From positions 1 through 64,000 of the forward strand of contig JAKAXU010000015.1 of assembly GCA_021816455.1 (NCBI GenBank): 64,000 nt of DNA, written 5' to 3'. Each line of letters starts with the position of its first letter. Within the stretch, counting starts at the first letter, position 1. The notes beneath the pieces were generated by a model. The model had not been told where the DNA came from. It made no database searches and saw nothing but the letters and a program-made list of their open reading frames with translations. Source of the stretch: Acidobacteriota bacterium (GTDB taxonomy: Bacteria; Acidobacteriota; Terriglobia; Terriglobales; Acidobacteriaceae). Below are positions 9,611-18,300 of this stretch, in pieces. Both the position numbers and the translations under genes were made by a program.

Positions 9611-10405
9611 ATGGTCTCCGATTCTTCCGCGCGCTCTCCGGTTGGTCCCTTTGCCGCCTACCCATCCCTGCGCCTTCGCCGCGTCCTCATCACCGGCGGA
9701 GCCACCGGCATCGGTGCTGCGCTCGTCCGCGGCTTCGTCGGGCAGGGTGCGGCCGTCGCCTTTCTCGACGTACAGGACGCCGCAGCCGCGCAGCTCGTCT
9801 CCGAACTCGCAGCCGCTCAGCCTGCGCCCATCTACCATCGCTGCGAACTCGCCCAGACCGATGCCATCTCCACAGCCGTCGCCGCCGTACTCCGCGCGCT
9901 TGGCGGTCTCGACGTCCTCATCAACAACGCCGGCAACGATCGCCGCCACTCCACCGACCAGATCACCGCTTCGGAGTGGGACGAACTGATCGCCATCAAT
10001 CTCCGCCAGCAGTTCTTCGTCACCCAGGCCGCTTTGCCCGCGCTGCGTCGCTCCGGCTCAGCTTCCATCCTTCACATGAGTTCCATCGCCTGGCGCATTC
10101 CCTCCACCGGTCTGCCCGCCTACGTCGCCTCCAAGGCCGCCATCGTCGGACTCGCTCGTTCGCTTGCTTTTGAAGAGGGCATCCACAACATCCGCGTCAA
10201 CAGCATCCAGCCAGGAGCTATCCTCACCGAAAAACAGAAGCAGCTCTGGATCACCCCAGAGTACAGCGCCGAAATCCTCAGCCGCCAAGCCATCAAGCGC
10301 CATCTCGAACCCGATGAGGTCGTTCGCCTCGCGCTCTTTCTCGCTGCCGCCGACAGCAGCGCCATCACCGGCCAGAGCTACGTCATCGACGGCGGCTGGG
10401 TCTGA
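9611..10405 (+). CDS. SDR family oxidoreductase (sugar/alcohol dehydrogenase type)
   Basis: 264 residues with TGGATGIG, an aspartate after the second strand (FLDVQD, typical of NAD(H) use), NNAGNDRR, catalytic Ser in ILHMSS, and YVASKAA. The C-terminus ITGQSYVIDGGWV is the usual end of classical SDRs. The 'NDRRHS' variation is common in SDRs acting on sugars or sugar acids, but the substrate is not determined. The start ATG at 9611 is chosen because the open frame upstream (from 9098) lies over the divergent SDR gene. Divergent from the SDR at 8660-9403 with a 207-base gap. Confidence 0.83.
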   Translation: MVSDSSARSPVGPFAAYPSLRLRRVLITGGATGIGAALVRGFVGQGAAVAFLDVQDAAAAQLVSELAAAQPAPIYHRCELAQTDAISTAVAAVLRALGGLDVLINNAGNDRRHSTDQITASEWDELIAINLRQQFFVTQAALPALRRSGSASILHMSSIAWRIPSTGLPAYVASKAAIVGLARSLAFEEGIHNIRVNSIQPGAILTEKQKQLWITPEYSAEILSRQAIKRHLEPDEVVRLALFLAAADSSAITGQSYVIDGGWV

Positions 10406-10451
10406 AGCGCATCGCGTCGGCATCTGAATCGACGCTTCACTCCTGCGCCAC

Positions 10452-10742
10452 TTACGGCGTCAGGCCAGAGTACGGCACCACGAGGAAAAACGTCAGCAGC
10501 AGCAGGATCATCAGGTCCGTATACAGCAGCAGAAGCACGGCTCCGTGATAGAAATTCCACCGCCTCTGCATGCATCGCGCCGTATCCAGCGCCGCCGCCG
10601 CGCACACCAGCACCGGTGCAATCATCCACGGATTCGGCCGCAGCGCAGGAAATCCCGAGATCAGGAATCCCGCAACAAAGCTGGCCAGCGCCAGCACTGT
10701 GCCGCGCACCAGCGAACGCTGACGCAGATGAAAGACGCGCAT
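10452..10742 (-). CDS. Small three-helix membrane protein, unknown function
   Basis: 96 residues with a basic N-terminus (MRVFHLRQRSLVRG) and three hydrophobic segments: VLALASFVAGFLISGF, WMIAPVLVCAAAALDTA and a long one, HGAVLLLLYTDLMILLLLTFFLVV. No known domain is recognisable. It lies downstream of the WecG/TagA-type gene on the same strand (89 bases apart) and convergent with the SDR gene. It could assist envelope polymer export, but that is only positional inference. Confidence 0.55.
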   Translation of the reverse strand: MRVFHLRQRSLVRGTVLALASFVAGFLISGFPALRPNPWMIAPVLVCAAAALDTARCMQRRWNFYHGAVLLLLYTDLMILLLLTFFLVVPYSGLTP

Positions 10743-10831
10743 CCGATTGACCGCCCAGTTTCAACTTATCAGGTTCAGGTTGTCCGATTCACGCTTTCCG
10801 GTTCAGCTTATTCGGGTCAGCCGCCGCGCCG

Positions 10832-11590
10832 TCAGTTCTGTGTGACCGGCAGCTTCTCGCGATATTTCATCAGCAGTGGCGCCAAATGTCGCGCCTCCCA
10901 GTAGCGTGGCCCGTAGCGCCGGGGGTCCGAAGCCACACGCCACAGCCAGCCCATTCCAATCCGGTCCACCCACTCCGGAATCGCCACCTGGTCTCCGCTC
11001 AGGAATCCGATCGCCGCCCCGATGCAGTGAATCGCCGGCCGATAGCCGAGCTGCTGCTTCAGGTACCACCCGACCCGTTCCTGCGTTCCGCCGCCGATCG
11101 CCATCACGATGTGCTTCGGGCGCTGAGCTTCAATCCGACGCAACAGCTCCGCGTCTTCGATCTCGGCCCCATAGAGTGGTGCCAGATACACGTCCTCATC
11201 GCGCACGGCCACGCCGTTCTGCCGCAACCATTGCACGTTACGCGTTGCGCTGGCCGGCGTCGGCATCACCCAGAACGTCCTGCCTTCGCCGCGAAAATCC
11301 TCGTGTTCCAACAGTGTACGCAGATACTTCAGCCCGGAGAGCTTCGGAATCCGCCGCTGTTCCAGCACGTTCCAAAGCCACACCATCAGTGCGCTGTCGG
11401 CAATGGCAAAATCGGCTCCCACCAGTGCCTGCCGATATCCGGCGTCCTGAGTCAGGTTCTTCAGTGCAGGCGCCGCTGGCACCACCACCAGGCCCCCATC
11501 CCGCACCACCCGTTCCACTGCGCCCTCAGCGTCGCCCACATAAAACCGGACGCCAAGGATATGCAGGTCCGCTGCTTCCGATTGATCCAT
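10832..11590 (-). CDS. WecG/TagA/CpsF family glycosyltransferase
   Basis: This 252-residue protein has the family pattern: an N-terminal ILGVRFYVGD strand, APALKNLTQD, an AIADSAL segment where most members have 'DG', FWVMPTPASATRNVQWLRQNG, AIGGGTQERV, and a C-terminal block of aromatic and arginine residues (WLWRVASDPRRYGPRYWEAR). Members transfer UDP-ManNAc-type sugars to lipid-linked acceptors on the inner membrane face for enterobacterial common antigen, teichoic acid or exopolysaccharide. The start at 11590 has AGAGGAG upstream; the longer open frame to 11740 lacks family similarity. No other polymer genes adjoin it. Confidence 0.85.
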   Translation of the reverse strand: MDQSEAADLHILGVRFYVGDAEGAVERVVRDGGLVVVPAAPALKNLTQDAGYRQALVGADFAIADSALMVWLWNVLEQRRIPKLSGLKYLRTLLEHEDFRGEGRTFWVMPTPASATRNVQWLRQNGVAVRDEDVYLAPLYGAEIEDAELLRRIEAQRPKHIVMAIGGGTQERVGWYLKQQLGYRPAIHCIGAAIGFLSGDQVAIPEWVDRIGMGWLWRVASDPRRYGPRYWEARHLAPLLMKYREKLPVTQN

Positions 11591-11813
11591 CGTTCGCTCC
11601 TCTGAAAACGGAACCCCCTTCTGCAGAGAACTCCCGCCGGTCTTCCGATTTTTGTCGATTTCGCTTGCACTGCACAGCCGCTGGAGCGACCCATCCTTAC
11701 GAAGGTGCCGCCTGTCCCAGACGCTTTTCGTCTCGTACACAGCCGCTCCGGTGTACGACCCGTTTCGCGTATAGCAGGTCTCTCGGAAAGCCCGTCACAC
11801 GCATCGGAGCGCT

Positions 11814-12398
11814 TTACTTATGCGTGTGGACCTTCCGGAAGTAGTAGGTCGCTCCAATCGTGAATCCGTTTGGCGTCAGGTTATATGGCCCCATATAGTT
11901 ATGCCACATCTGGTACTCATAATCACCGCGCACAAACACAGTGTTCCACACACGCCGCTCCAGGCCGCCGCCAAATGCAGTTACGACATAGGTATCGTGC
12001 GTATACAGAGGGTCGTTGGAAGGAAAATCGATGTTTCCAATCCCGATCAGCGCCTTCCCATAGGGACGGAAACCATAGAAAGCGCGTGCGCGATAGATCG
12101 CACCGCCCTTGTAGCTCTCCTGTTTCATCCGCTGCAGCGTCGATGGCTTGTCGAAGAGAATTCCCGTTGCTTCGACCTCCATGCCCAGACCGTGAAATAT
12201 CTCGTAGTCGGCCCAGCCGGATAAGCCCAGCATGCGCCGTCCCTGTCCGTAGTCCAGGTAATAGTCGGAAAGTCCGCCACCAATTCCCAGCGGCGGTCCG
12301 GAAATTGTCACCGTGGGGGCTACCTGACCTTGCACCGGGAAACCGAAAATCGATCCAGCCAGTAGGATAATGCCTGCTACGAATCGCTTTATCGACAT
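11814..12398 (-). CDS. Outer-membrane beta-barrel protein (porin-like)
   Basis: 194 residues with a signal peptide (FVAGIILLAGSIFGFPVQGQ) followed by alternating hydrophobic/aromatic strands typical of a small eight-stranded barrel of the OmpA/OmpW-like kind (repeated Y-x-Y and G-x-G strands). The C-terminus NGFTIGATYYFRKVHTHK lacks the strict terminal Phe but has the preceding aromatic strand. The function is unknown. The gene stands alone with its own upstream region (12399-12568). Confidence 0.7.
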   Translation of the reverse strand: MSIKRFVAGIILLAGSIFGFPVQGQVAPTVTISGPPLGIGGGLSDYYLDYGQGRRMLGLSGWADYEIFHGLGMEVEATGILFDKPSTLQRMKQESYKGGAIYRARAFYGFRPYGKALIGIGNIDFPSNDPLYTHDTYVVTAFGGGLERRVWNTVFVRGDYEYQMWHNYMGPYNLTPNGFTIGATYYFRKVHTHK

Positions 12399-12568
12399 GA
12401 AACCTCTCTAATGTTTGGCAGACCTCATCCCCGAAGCTGTACCTGACAGGGATTCTATATTGACGCAATTAATATCCAGAAATCCCGCTCCCGTTTCTGC
12501 AAGGCCACATCCCAAAATGGGAAATACCGCGCCGACATCCCAGCATCCCGGAACTACTTCCTGAAATC

Positions 12569-13195
12569 TCACTCCAGCCACTCACCCGCCTCGCTGCGCA
12601 GAGCCTCCACAAAGGCGCGCATCGTCGTCACGCGCCTGGCGGCCATCTTCCGCGCTTTTGCCAGCTTCAGCTTCTCCGGCAGCGTCCCCATCGCGCGCTC
12701 TATCACCGGCACCACGTCGCTTACCCTCTTGTAGCGGGAATCACTTCCGACCTTCACCAGTGCTCGTGCCACACCCACTGCGCCCAGTTGTTCCAGGATA
12801 TCCGCATCGCGCAGCACCACTCCTTCCGGAGTCGTCGGCTCATACCGCGCCTCGTGCGTCCGGATTGCCTCCGTCACCGCCGCCAGTTTCTCCTCCGGAA
12901 ATCCCCACTCCCGCAGCAGCCGTTCTGTCGCCTTTACCGTATATGGCACATGATCCCATTGCGCCAGCGCCTCCGGATCGTTCGGCCTGTGTCCTTTGAA
13001 GACCCCGAGATCGTGCATCCACGCAGCAGCAAACAGCACATCGTCATTTGCCGCGTGCTCCAGCTCCGGCGCATCGGCCAGACTCTCCGCCAGTTTTTCC
13101 AGCCGCGGCTGATGCCCGAATTTATCCACGGGCTGCGCCTCCCGCCGGATATATTCCTTCACGCACTTTCGCCACTCTGCTTCGCTCCCGCTCAC
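12569..13195 (-). CDS. HD domain phosphohydrolase
   Basis: 208 residues with an HD-type metal site: an early histidine (DKFGHQPRLEKL), the MHDLG motif near residue 60, H in EAIRTHEARYE and D in LRDADILEQLG. HD proteins hydrolyse phosphate esters or nucleotides, but the substrate is not given by sequence. The C-terminal third is basic and helical. The gene is divergent from ugd (157-base gap). Confidence 0.8.
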   Translation of the reverse strand: MSGSEAEWRKCVKEYIRREAQPVDKFGHQPRLEKLAESLADAPELEHAANDDVLFAAAWMHDLGVFKGHRPNDPEALAQWDHVPYTVKATERLLREWGFPEEKLAAVTEAIRTHEARYEPTTPEGVVLRDADILEQLGAVGVARALVKVGSDSRYKRVSDVVPVIERAMGTLPEKLKLAKARKMAARRVTTMRAFVEALRSEAGEWLE

Positions 13196-13352
13196 GCCTG
13201 CCTGCCTTCCGCGTTGCCCGCATGGCCTCGCTACTTTACTCTAAACTCAGAGCACTGTCTCTTCATTTACGCTTTTCGCCACGCTTCACTCTTGCCCGCT
13301 TCGTCTGCGCGGTCGCCTGCAATACAGTCACCGGAAGGGAGTCACCTCCAAA

Positions 13353-14807
13353 GTGTCTCAATCCCCCGTATCGTACCCCGCTCCATCTCGCGCACTTTCA
13401 CCTGTCACCATCTGCGTCATTGGGTCCGGCTACGTCGGTCTGGTCGCCGCGGTCTGCTTTGCTGAAATGGGTCATCGCGTCTTCTGCGTCGATAACAATG
13501 AAACCAAAGTCGCCCAGCTTCAGCGCGGTGAAGTTCCCATCTTCGAGGAGCATCTTCCGCAGATGCTCGCCCGTCACCTGAACGGCGGCGTCACCTTTAC
13601 CACCGATCTCGCCGAGGGTATCCATCCGGCCGAAGCCGTCTTCATCGCTGTCGGCACGCCACAGGGCAGCTCCGGTGCCGCCGATCTCTCCTATGTTGAA
13701 GCCGTCGTCAGCCAGATTGCCCAGGTGATGAATGGCTACAAGGTCCTTGTGGAAAAGAGTACCGTTCCCGTCTACACTAACGAGTGGATCACCCGCTGCA
13801 TGCACCGTCACGGCGTTCCCTCTGATCAATTCGACATCGTCTCCAACCCTGAATTTCTCCGCGAAGGCACAGCCATCGGCGATTTCCTTCATCCCGACCG
13901 CATCGTTGTCGGAGCCAACAACGATCGCTCCGCGGATCTGCTTCGCCGCATTTATGCACCACTGACCGAAGGCAGCTACTATGCGCAGCCCGAGGCCCTG
14001 CCCGGTCCCTGTTCCGCCACTCAGCCAGCTACGCTCGTTATCACCTCGGCGCAGAGCGCGGAGATCATCAAGCACGCCTCCAACGCATTCCTTGCCATGA
14101 AGATATCCTTCATCAACGCGGTCGCCAACCTTGCTGAAACCGTGGACGCCAATATTGAGGACATCGCTCTGGGCATGGGCCTGGACACGCGTATTGGTCC
14201 GCGCTTCCTGCGTGCCGGTCTTGGCTACGGCGGCTCCTGTTTTCCTAAGGATGTTGCGGCGTTCTCCTGGGTCGCCGAGCAGCAGGGCGTCGATTTCAGC
14301 CTGCTCAACGAGGTACGCGCCATCAACGACCGACAGCTCGATCTCTTCTTTGAGAAGATTCACTCCGCGCTCTGGACCCTGCGCGGCAAAAAGATAGCCG
14401 CTCTCGGTCTTGCCTTCAAATCCGATACCGACGATACGCGCGATTCGCCGGCCATTGCGCTCATCCGTCGCCTGCTCGACGCCGGCGTCTCCGTCGCCGC
14501 CTTCGATCCTGCCGCCATCGAAAGCGCCCAAGGTGTTCTTCCCGCCTCGGACGCGCTCACCTTCGCAGCCGATCCTTACGCCGCTGCCGAGGGGGCCGAT
14601 GCCGTCGTCATTCTCACCGAGTGGAAGCAGTTTGCCTCGCTCGATCTCCAACGCCTCAACCGCGCCCTCAAATTTCCCATCGTCATCGACGGGCGCAATC
14701 TCTACGCTCCCTCCATCATGCGCGACCACGGATTCACCTACGTCAGCATCGGCCGTCCCGCCGTCTATGCTTCCACGCAGGGGCGTCCGCGCAGAAACCC
14801 GCTCTGA
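13353..14807 (+). CDS. ugd: UDP-glucose 6-dehydrogenase
   Basis: 484 residues beginning at a GTG with GGAAGGGA upstream. The Rossmann motif VIGSGYVGLVAAVCFAEMGH is at residues 21-40, the catalytic cysteine lies in YGGSCFPKDV, and the family features STVPV, SNPEFLREG and LGLAFKSDTDDTRDSP all appear. It oxidises UDP-glucose to UDP-glucuronate with two NAD+ in the cytoplasm. It is followed 54 bases later by a UDP-glucuronate decarboxylase, so the pair should make UDP-xylose. GDP-mannose dehydrogenase is the nearest alternative, but the downstream partner favours the UDP-glucose enzyme. Confidence 0.9.
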   Translation: MSQSPVSYPAPSRALSPVTICVIGSGYVGLVAAVCFAEMGHRVFCVDNNETKVAQLQRGEVPIFEEHLPQMLARHLNGGVTFTTDLAEGIHPAEAVFIAVGTPQGSSGAADLSYVEAVVSQIAQVMNGYKVLVEKSTVPVYTNEWITRCMHRHGVPSDQFDIVSNPEFLREGTAIGDFLHPDRIVVGANNDRSADLLRRIYAPLTEGSYYAQPEALPGPCSATQPATLVITSAQSAEIIKHASNAFLAMKISFINAVANLAETVDANIEDIALGMGLDTRIGPRFLRAGLGYGGSCFPKDVAAFSWVAEQQGVDFSLLNEVRAINDRQLDLFFEKIHSALWTLRGKKIAALGLAFKSDTDDTRDSPAIALIRRLLDAGVSVAAFDPAAIESAQGVLPASDALTFAADPYAAAEGADAVVILTEWKQFASLDLQRLNRALKFPIVIDGRNLYAPSIMRDHGFTYVSIGRPAVYASTQGRPRRNPL

Positions 14808-14861
14808 ACCCTCAGCCCGCCGCGCTATAGCGCTGCAGCCTTATCGCACGGAGATTTTGCT

Positions 14862-15794
14862 TTGCCACAACGCGCACTTGTCACCGGAGCCGCCGGTTTT
14901 CTCGGTTCACATCTCACTGACCGTCTGCTGGCAGAGGGCTTCACGGTCCTCGGCGTCGACAACTTCTCCACAGGGAACCCCGGCAATCTTGCCCATCTTG
15001 TTTCGGAGCCCCGCTTCGCTTTCGAGGAGCGTGACATCTGCCAATTCTTCGATCCCGGTCCCGTCGATTTCGTCTTCAACATGGCTTCGCCGGCCAGCCC
15101 GCCCGAGTACCTCCGCCTCGCACTGGAGACCCTCCACGTCGGCAGCATCGGTACGGAAAACGCGCTCGCCATCGCCCACAAATACGACGCAGCTTTTCTT
15201 CACGCTTCCACCTCGGAGTGTTACGGCGACCCGCTCGTCCATCCTCAGCCCGAGAGCTACTGGGGCAACGTCAACCCTGTCGGTCCGCGCTCTGTTTACG
15301 ATGAAGCCAAGCGATTCTCCGAGTCGCTCACCATGGCCTGGCACCGCTACCGCGGCGTCAACACCCATCTGGTCCGCATCTTCAATACCTACGGTCCGCG
15401 CCTGCATCCCTCCGACGGCCGCGTCATCTCCAACTTCGTCATGCAGGCGCTGCGTGGTGAGCCGCTCACTGTCTACGGCGATGGCTCCCAGACCCGCAGC
15501 TTCTGCTTCGTCTCCGACCTCATCGACGGCATCTTTCGCCTCGCCCTCAGTGACGAGCACCTGCCCGTCAACATCGGCAACCCGATTGAGTTCACCATCC
15601 TCGAATGCGCCCAGGCCGTGCTCGAAGTCACCGGTTCGGCCAGCACGCTCACTTTCGCACAGCTTCCGCAGGATGATCCCACGCGCCGCCAGCCTGACAT
15701 CACCCGCGCCCGCTCCATCCTTGACTGGGAGCCGAAAATCAGCCTTCGCGAAGGACTCACACTTTCGCTCGACTTCTTCCGTTCACAGCTTTAA
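14862..15794 (+). CDS. uxs: UDP-glucuronate decarboxylase (UDP-xylose synthase)
   Basis: 310 residues starting at TTG with GGAG upstream. An extended [19 protein letters not shown] at the N-terminus, [19 protein letters not shown] (a hallmark of the UXS group), catalytic [11 protein letters not shown] and [15 protein letters not shown], then RRQPDITRA and [11 protein letters not shown] at the end. It converts UDP-glucuronate to UDP-xylose with bound NAD+. Directly downstream of ugd, giving UDP-glucose to UDP-glucuronate to UDP-xylose. The product would feed xylose-containing glycans. Confidence 0.9.
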   Translation: MPQRALVTGAAGFLGSHLTDRLLAEGFTVLGVDNFSTGNPGNLAHLVSEPRFAFEERDICQFFDPGPVDFVFNMASPASPPEYLRLALETLHVGSIGTENALAIAHKYDAAFLHASTSECYGDPLVHPQPESYWGNVNPVGPRSVYDEAKRFSESLTMAWHRYRGVNTHLVRIFNTYGPRLHPSDGRVISNFVMQALRGEPLTVYGDGSQTRSFCFVSDLIDGIFRLALSDEHLPVNIGNPIEFTILECAQAVLEVTGSASTLTFAQLPQDDPTRRQPDITRARSILDWEPKISLREGLTLSLDFFRSQL

Positions 15795-15817
15795 GCCGAA
15801 TGCGAGGATGCAGTCGG

Positions 15818-17227
15818 CTAGGATCCGGCGGGCACGATTCGCTGCTTCAACCAGGCAAACAGCGGCAGCCCGGCCAGAATCAGCGCCGTGCCCATCAGCG
15901 ACCCCCGTAGATTTCCCGCGAAGCTGGCCACCAGTACCACAGCCGCGCAGAGCACAAACGCAGCCGGAACCAACGGGTATCCCCACACTCGATATGGGCG
16001 CGCAGCCTGGGGCTGTTGCCGCCGGTACCAGAAGACCGTCGTCGCCGTCAGCATATAAAACAGCCACTCGGCAAAGACCGCCAGCTCGAACAACTGCTGA
16101 AACCGCCCCAGTACCAGCAGCAGCACGCTCGACAGCGACGCCTGCACCACCAGCGAGAACGAAGGGCTTTGAAAACGCGGATGAACCTCTGCAAAGCGCC
16201 GGAAAAACAGTCCGTCCCGCGCCGCCGCAAAGGGCACTCTCGCGCCGGACATGATCGTCCCGTTCAGCGTCACAAAGATACTCAGCGCCATAGCGGAGGC
16301 CACCAGCGCCGCGCCACCCGGTCCGGCCACCACGGCCAGCGCCGTCACCGCCGGCCTCGGCGTTGCCGCAATCGCCGCCGCAGGCAGCACATACTGGATC
16401 GCCGCATTCGTCGCCATGAAGAGCGCGCCCACGATCCCCAGCCCGCCAATCAGCGCCACCGGAAGCGCCCGCTCCGGGCGCTTCACCTCGCCGGCCACCA
16501 TCGTCAGGTCGTTCCAACCGTCATAGGCCCACAGCGTTGCAATCAGCGCGATCATGAAACCCTTCGCCGTCGCCGGAAATCCGCCGCTCATCGCATGCGG
16601 CAACCCTGTGGCAAAGTTTCCCCAGGCTCCATGCACATACCCGAAGCAGAACCCCACCACCGTGAGGATGAGCGCAGCCTTCAGCACCGTAAATACCACC
16701 TGAAAATCCCCGGCCTTTTTGATTCCCAGATAGTTGAGCCAGGTAATCAGCCACGTCACGGCGATGGCGAAGACCTGCGACCACTCCACAGGCAGCGGTC
16801 CGCCCACTGCTTGTGTGTCCAACCAGTGAAAAGCCGCGAAGATCCCCAGCGTCCGCGCCAGCCCTGTCGTCACCGAGGCGATCGACGCCGGTTTCGCAAC
16901 CGCAAACCACGTCCACATGTACAGAAATCCCGTGCGGTCGCCGTAGGCTCCGCGCAGATACACATACTCGCCGCCTGCGTAAGGCATCATCGCGCCAAGC
17001 TCGGCATAGGTCATCGCGCCAAAGAGCGACAGCAGCCCACCCACCACCCACGCCGCATACACCAGCGCCGACGAGCCGACCGCCTGCATCATCTCCGCCG
17101 GCACCAGAAAAATCCCGCTGCCGATGATCGTCCCCACCACGATTGCCGTTGCGTGGCTTGTTCCCAGCACGCGCGGCAGCGTTGCTCCACCGCCTTCCGG
17201 CTCGCTCAGACTCGTTGTCTCACGCAT
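15818..17227 (-). CDS. APC superfamily amino acid permease
   Basis: 469 residues with twelve predicted membrane helices. The first carries the APC substrate-binding signature VGTIIGSGIFLVP; YAELGAMMPYAGGEYVYLR and the W-AYDGWNDL segment follow, as in LAT-type amino acid transporters (YveA/SteT-like). It imports or exchanges amino acids across the inner membrane; the substrate is not determined. It ends 23 bases from the uxs stop (convergent) and lies 68 bases downstream of the CPBP protease gene on the same strand. Confidence 0.87.
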   Translation of the reverse strand: MRETTSLSEPEGGGATLPRVLGTSHATAIVVGTIIGSGIFLVPAEMMQAVGSSALVYAAWVVGGLLSLFGAMTYAELGAMMPYAGGEYVYLRGAYGDRTGFLYMWTWFAVAKPASIASVTTGLARTLGIFAAFHWLDTQAVGGPLPVEWSQVFAIAVTWLITWLNYLGIKKAGDFQVVFTVLKAALILTVVGFCFGYVHGAWGNFATGLPHAMSGGFPATAKGFMIALIATLWAYDGWNDLTMVAGEVKRPERALPVALIGGLGIVGALFMATNAAIQYVLPAAAIAATPRPAVTALAVVAGPGGAALVASAMALSIFVTLNGTIMSGARVPFAAARDGLFFRRFAEVHPRFQSPSFSLVVQASLSSVLLLVLGRFQQLFELAVFAEWLFYMLTATTVFWYRRQQPQAARPYRVWGYPLVPAAFVLCAAVVLVASFAGNLRGSLMGTALILAGLPLFAWLKQRIVPAGS

Positions 17228-17295
17228 CGTTCCCCAGAGACTATCACGCTCCGTCCCGACTCCACGATATCGGCGCCGTCAAAGCAACCCCGACT

Positions 17296-18300
17296 TCACT
17301 GCAACCGCTCGAGGTGGCGAAACCCCTCCGACTGCACCAGCATTGCCGCAAAGAGCAGAAAGTTGTAGCATGCATGGACGGTCATGCTTGCCGCCAGCGA
17401 CCGCGTCCGCAGCCGCACCACGCACAGCACCAGGCTCACTCCATACAGCAGGCTCAGCGGTCCCCACGCATGGCTCACCTGGGCCGCGTGCATTAGCGCA
17501 AACGGAACGCTGGCCACCATCGCCGCAAAGACCATCGCACCCTGGCTCCACACAGGGAATCCCTCCGCATCCACCCCGCGTGAAGCTCGTCTCGTCAGCC
17601 GCTCACCAGCCCACTCCCATGCCGTGGCCAGCGCGGGCACCAGAAATCCTCGAAAGATCATCTCCTCGAAAAACGGTGCCGCCGTCACTCCAAACGCAAA
17701 CAGCAGCCAAGCATCGGCTGCCGTCGTGAACATTCTGTCGATCGGCGCATGCTGCGGGAAGGGAAGCAGCGCGTTGCCCAGTGCGGCCATCACATCGCAG
17801 GCCACGGCCACCACCACCAACTGCTTCACCAATCCTGCAGCTACCCTCGGACGCCACTGCAATCCCTCCATCAGCCCGCGTCCCCACATCGTCCGATAGA
17901 TCGGCACCGCAGCCGCCATCGCGATCATATAAATTCCCAGTTGCGACCCCAGCGCAACCCGCGTATTCGCCAGCAACGACGCTGTATCCCGCCACCCGAA
18001 CCAGTGCAGCTTCAGTCCCAGCGCGATCAGTCCGATCATTGTCACCAGACCCATCCCGAGCAGCAGAAGAAACACCATCGCATCCGCCGCATTTGGAATC
18101 CGATGGACCGGCGCTCGGTAGCTCAGCCACCCCGGCTCATCGGCCGACCCCGCCGCACCCGTCTCCGGATCGATCGTCGGCTCGTCGGGTATTTCCGCCT
18201 GCATTGGGTCCATATTGGCTGGCTCCAAACTCGCAGGTTTCTGGCTAATAGGTTCCACGCTCCTGCTGGATTCCATGTCCATCGGGTCCGCGTCGTTCAT
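17296..18300 (-). CDS. CPBP family intramembrane glutamic endopeptidase
   Basis: 334 residues: a hydrophilic, acidic, proline-rich N-terminal region of about 70 residues, then seven or eight membrane helices. The catalytic motifs are [12 protein letters not shown] (EExxxR), PFALMHAAQ (FxxxH) and [14 protein letters not shown] proteins are membrane proteases related to CAAX processing enzymes and include some bacteriocin-immunity proteins. The start at 18300 overlaps the uvrA stop as ATGA, so expression is probably coupled to uvrA. The longer frame upstream lies inside uvrA. Confidence 0.85.
   Translation of the reverse strand: MNDADPMDMESSRSVEPISQKPASLEPANMDPMQAEIPDEPTIDPETGAAGSADEPGWLSYRAPVHRIPNAADAMVFLLLLGMGLVTMIGLIALGLKLHWFGWRDTASLLANTRVALGSQLGIYMIAMAAAVPIYRTMWGRGLMEGLQWRPRVAAGLVKQLVVVAVACDVMAALGNALLPFPQHAPIDRMFTTAADAWLLFAFGVTAAPFFEEMIFRGFLVPALATAWEWAGERLTRRASRGVDAEGFPVWSQGAMVFAAMVASVPFALMHAAQVSHAWGPLSLLYGVSLVLCVVRLRTRSLAASMTVHACYNFLLFAAMLVQSEGFRHLERLQ

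Noticed and set aside
13398-14729. Long antisense open frame over ugd
   Set aside because: Low-complexity Gly/Asp-rich translation with no motif; ugd in the other orientation is unmistakable.
14410-16254. Long plus-strand open frame (614 codons)
   Set aside because: It is a shadow of ugd and uxs in another frame, rich in Ser/Pro/Arg with no family pattern, and it runs past both genes into the permease.
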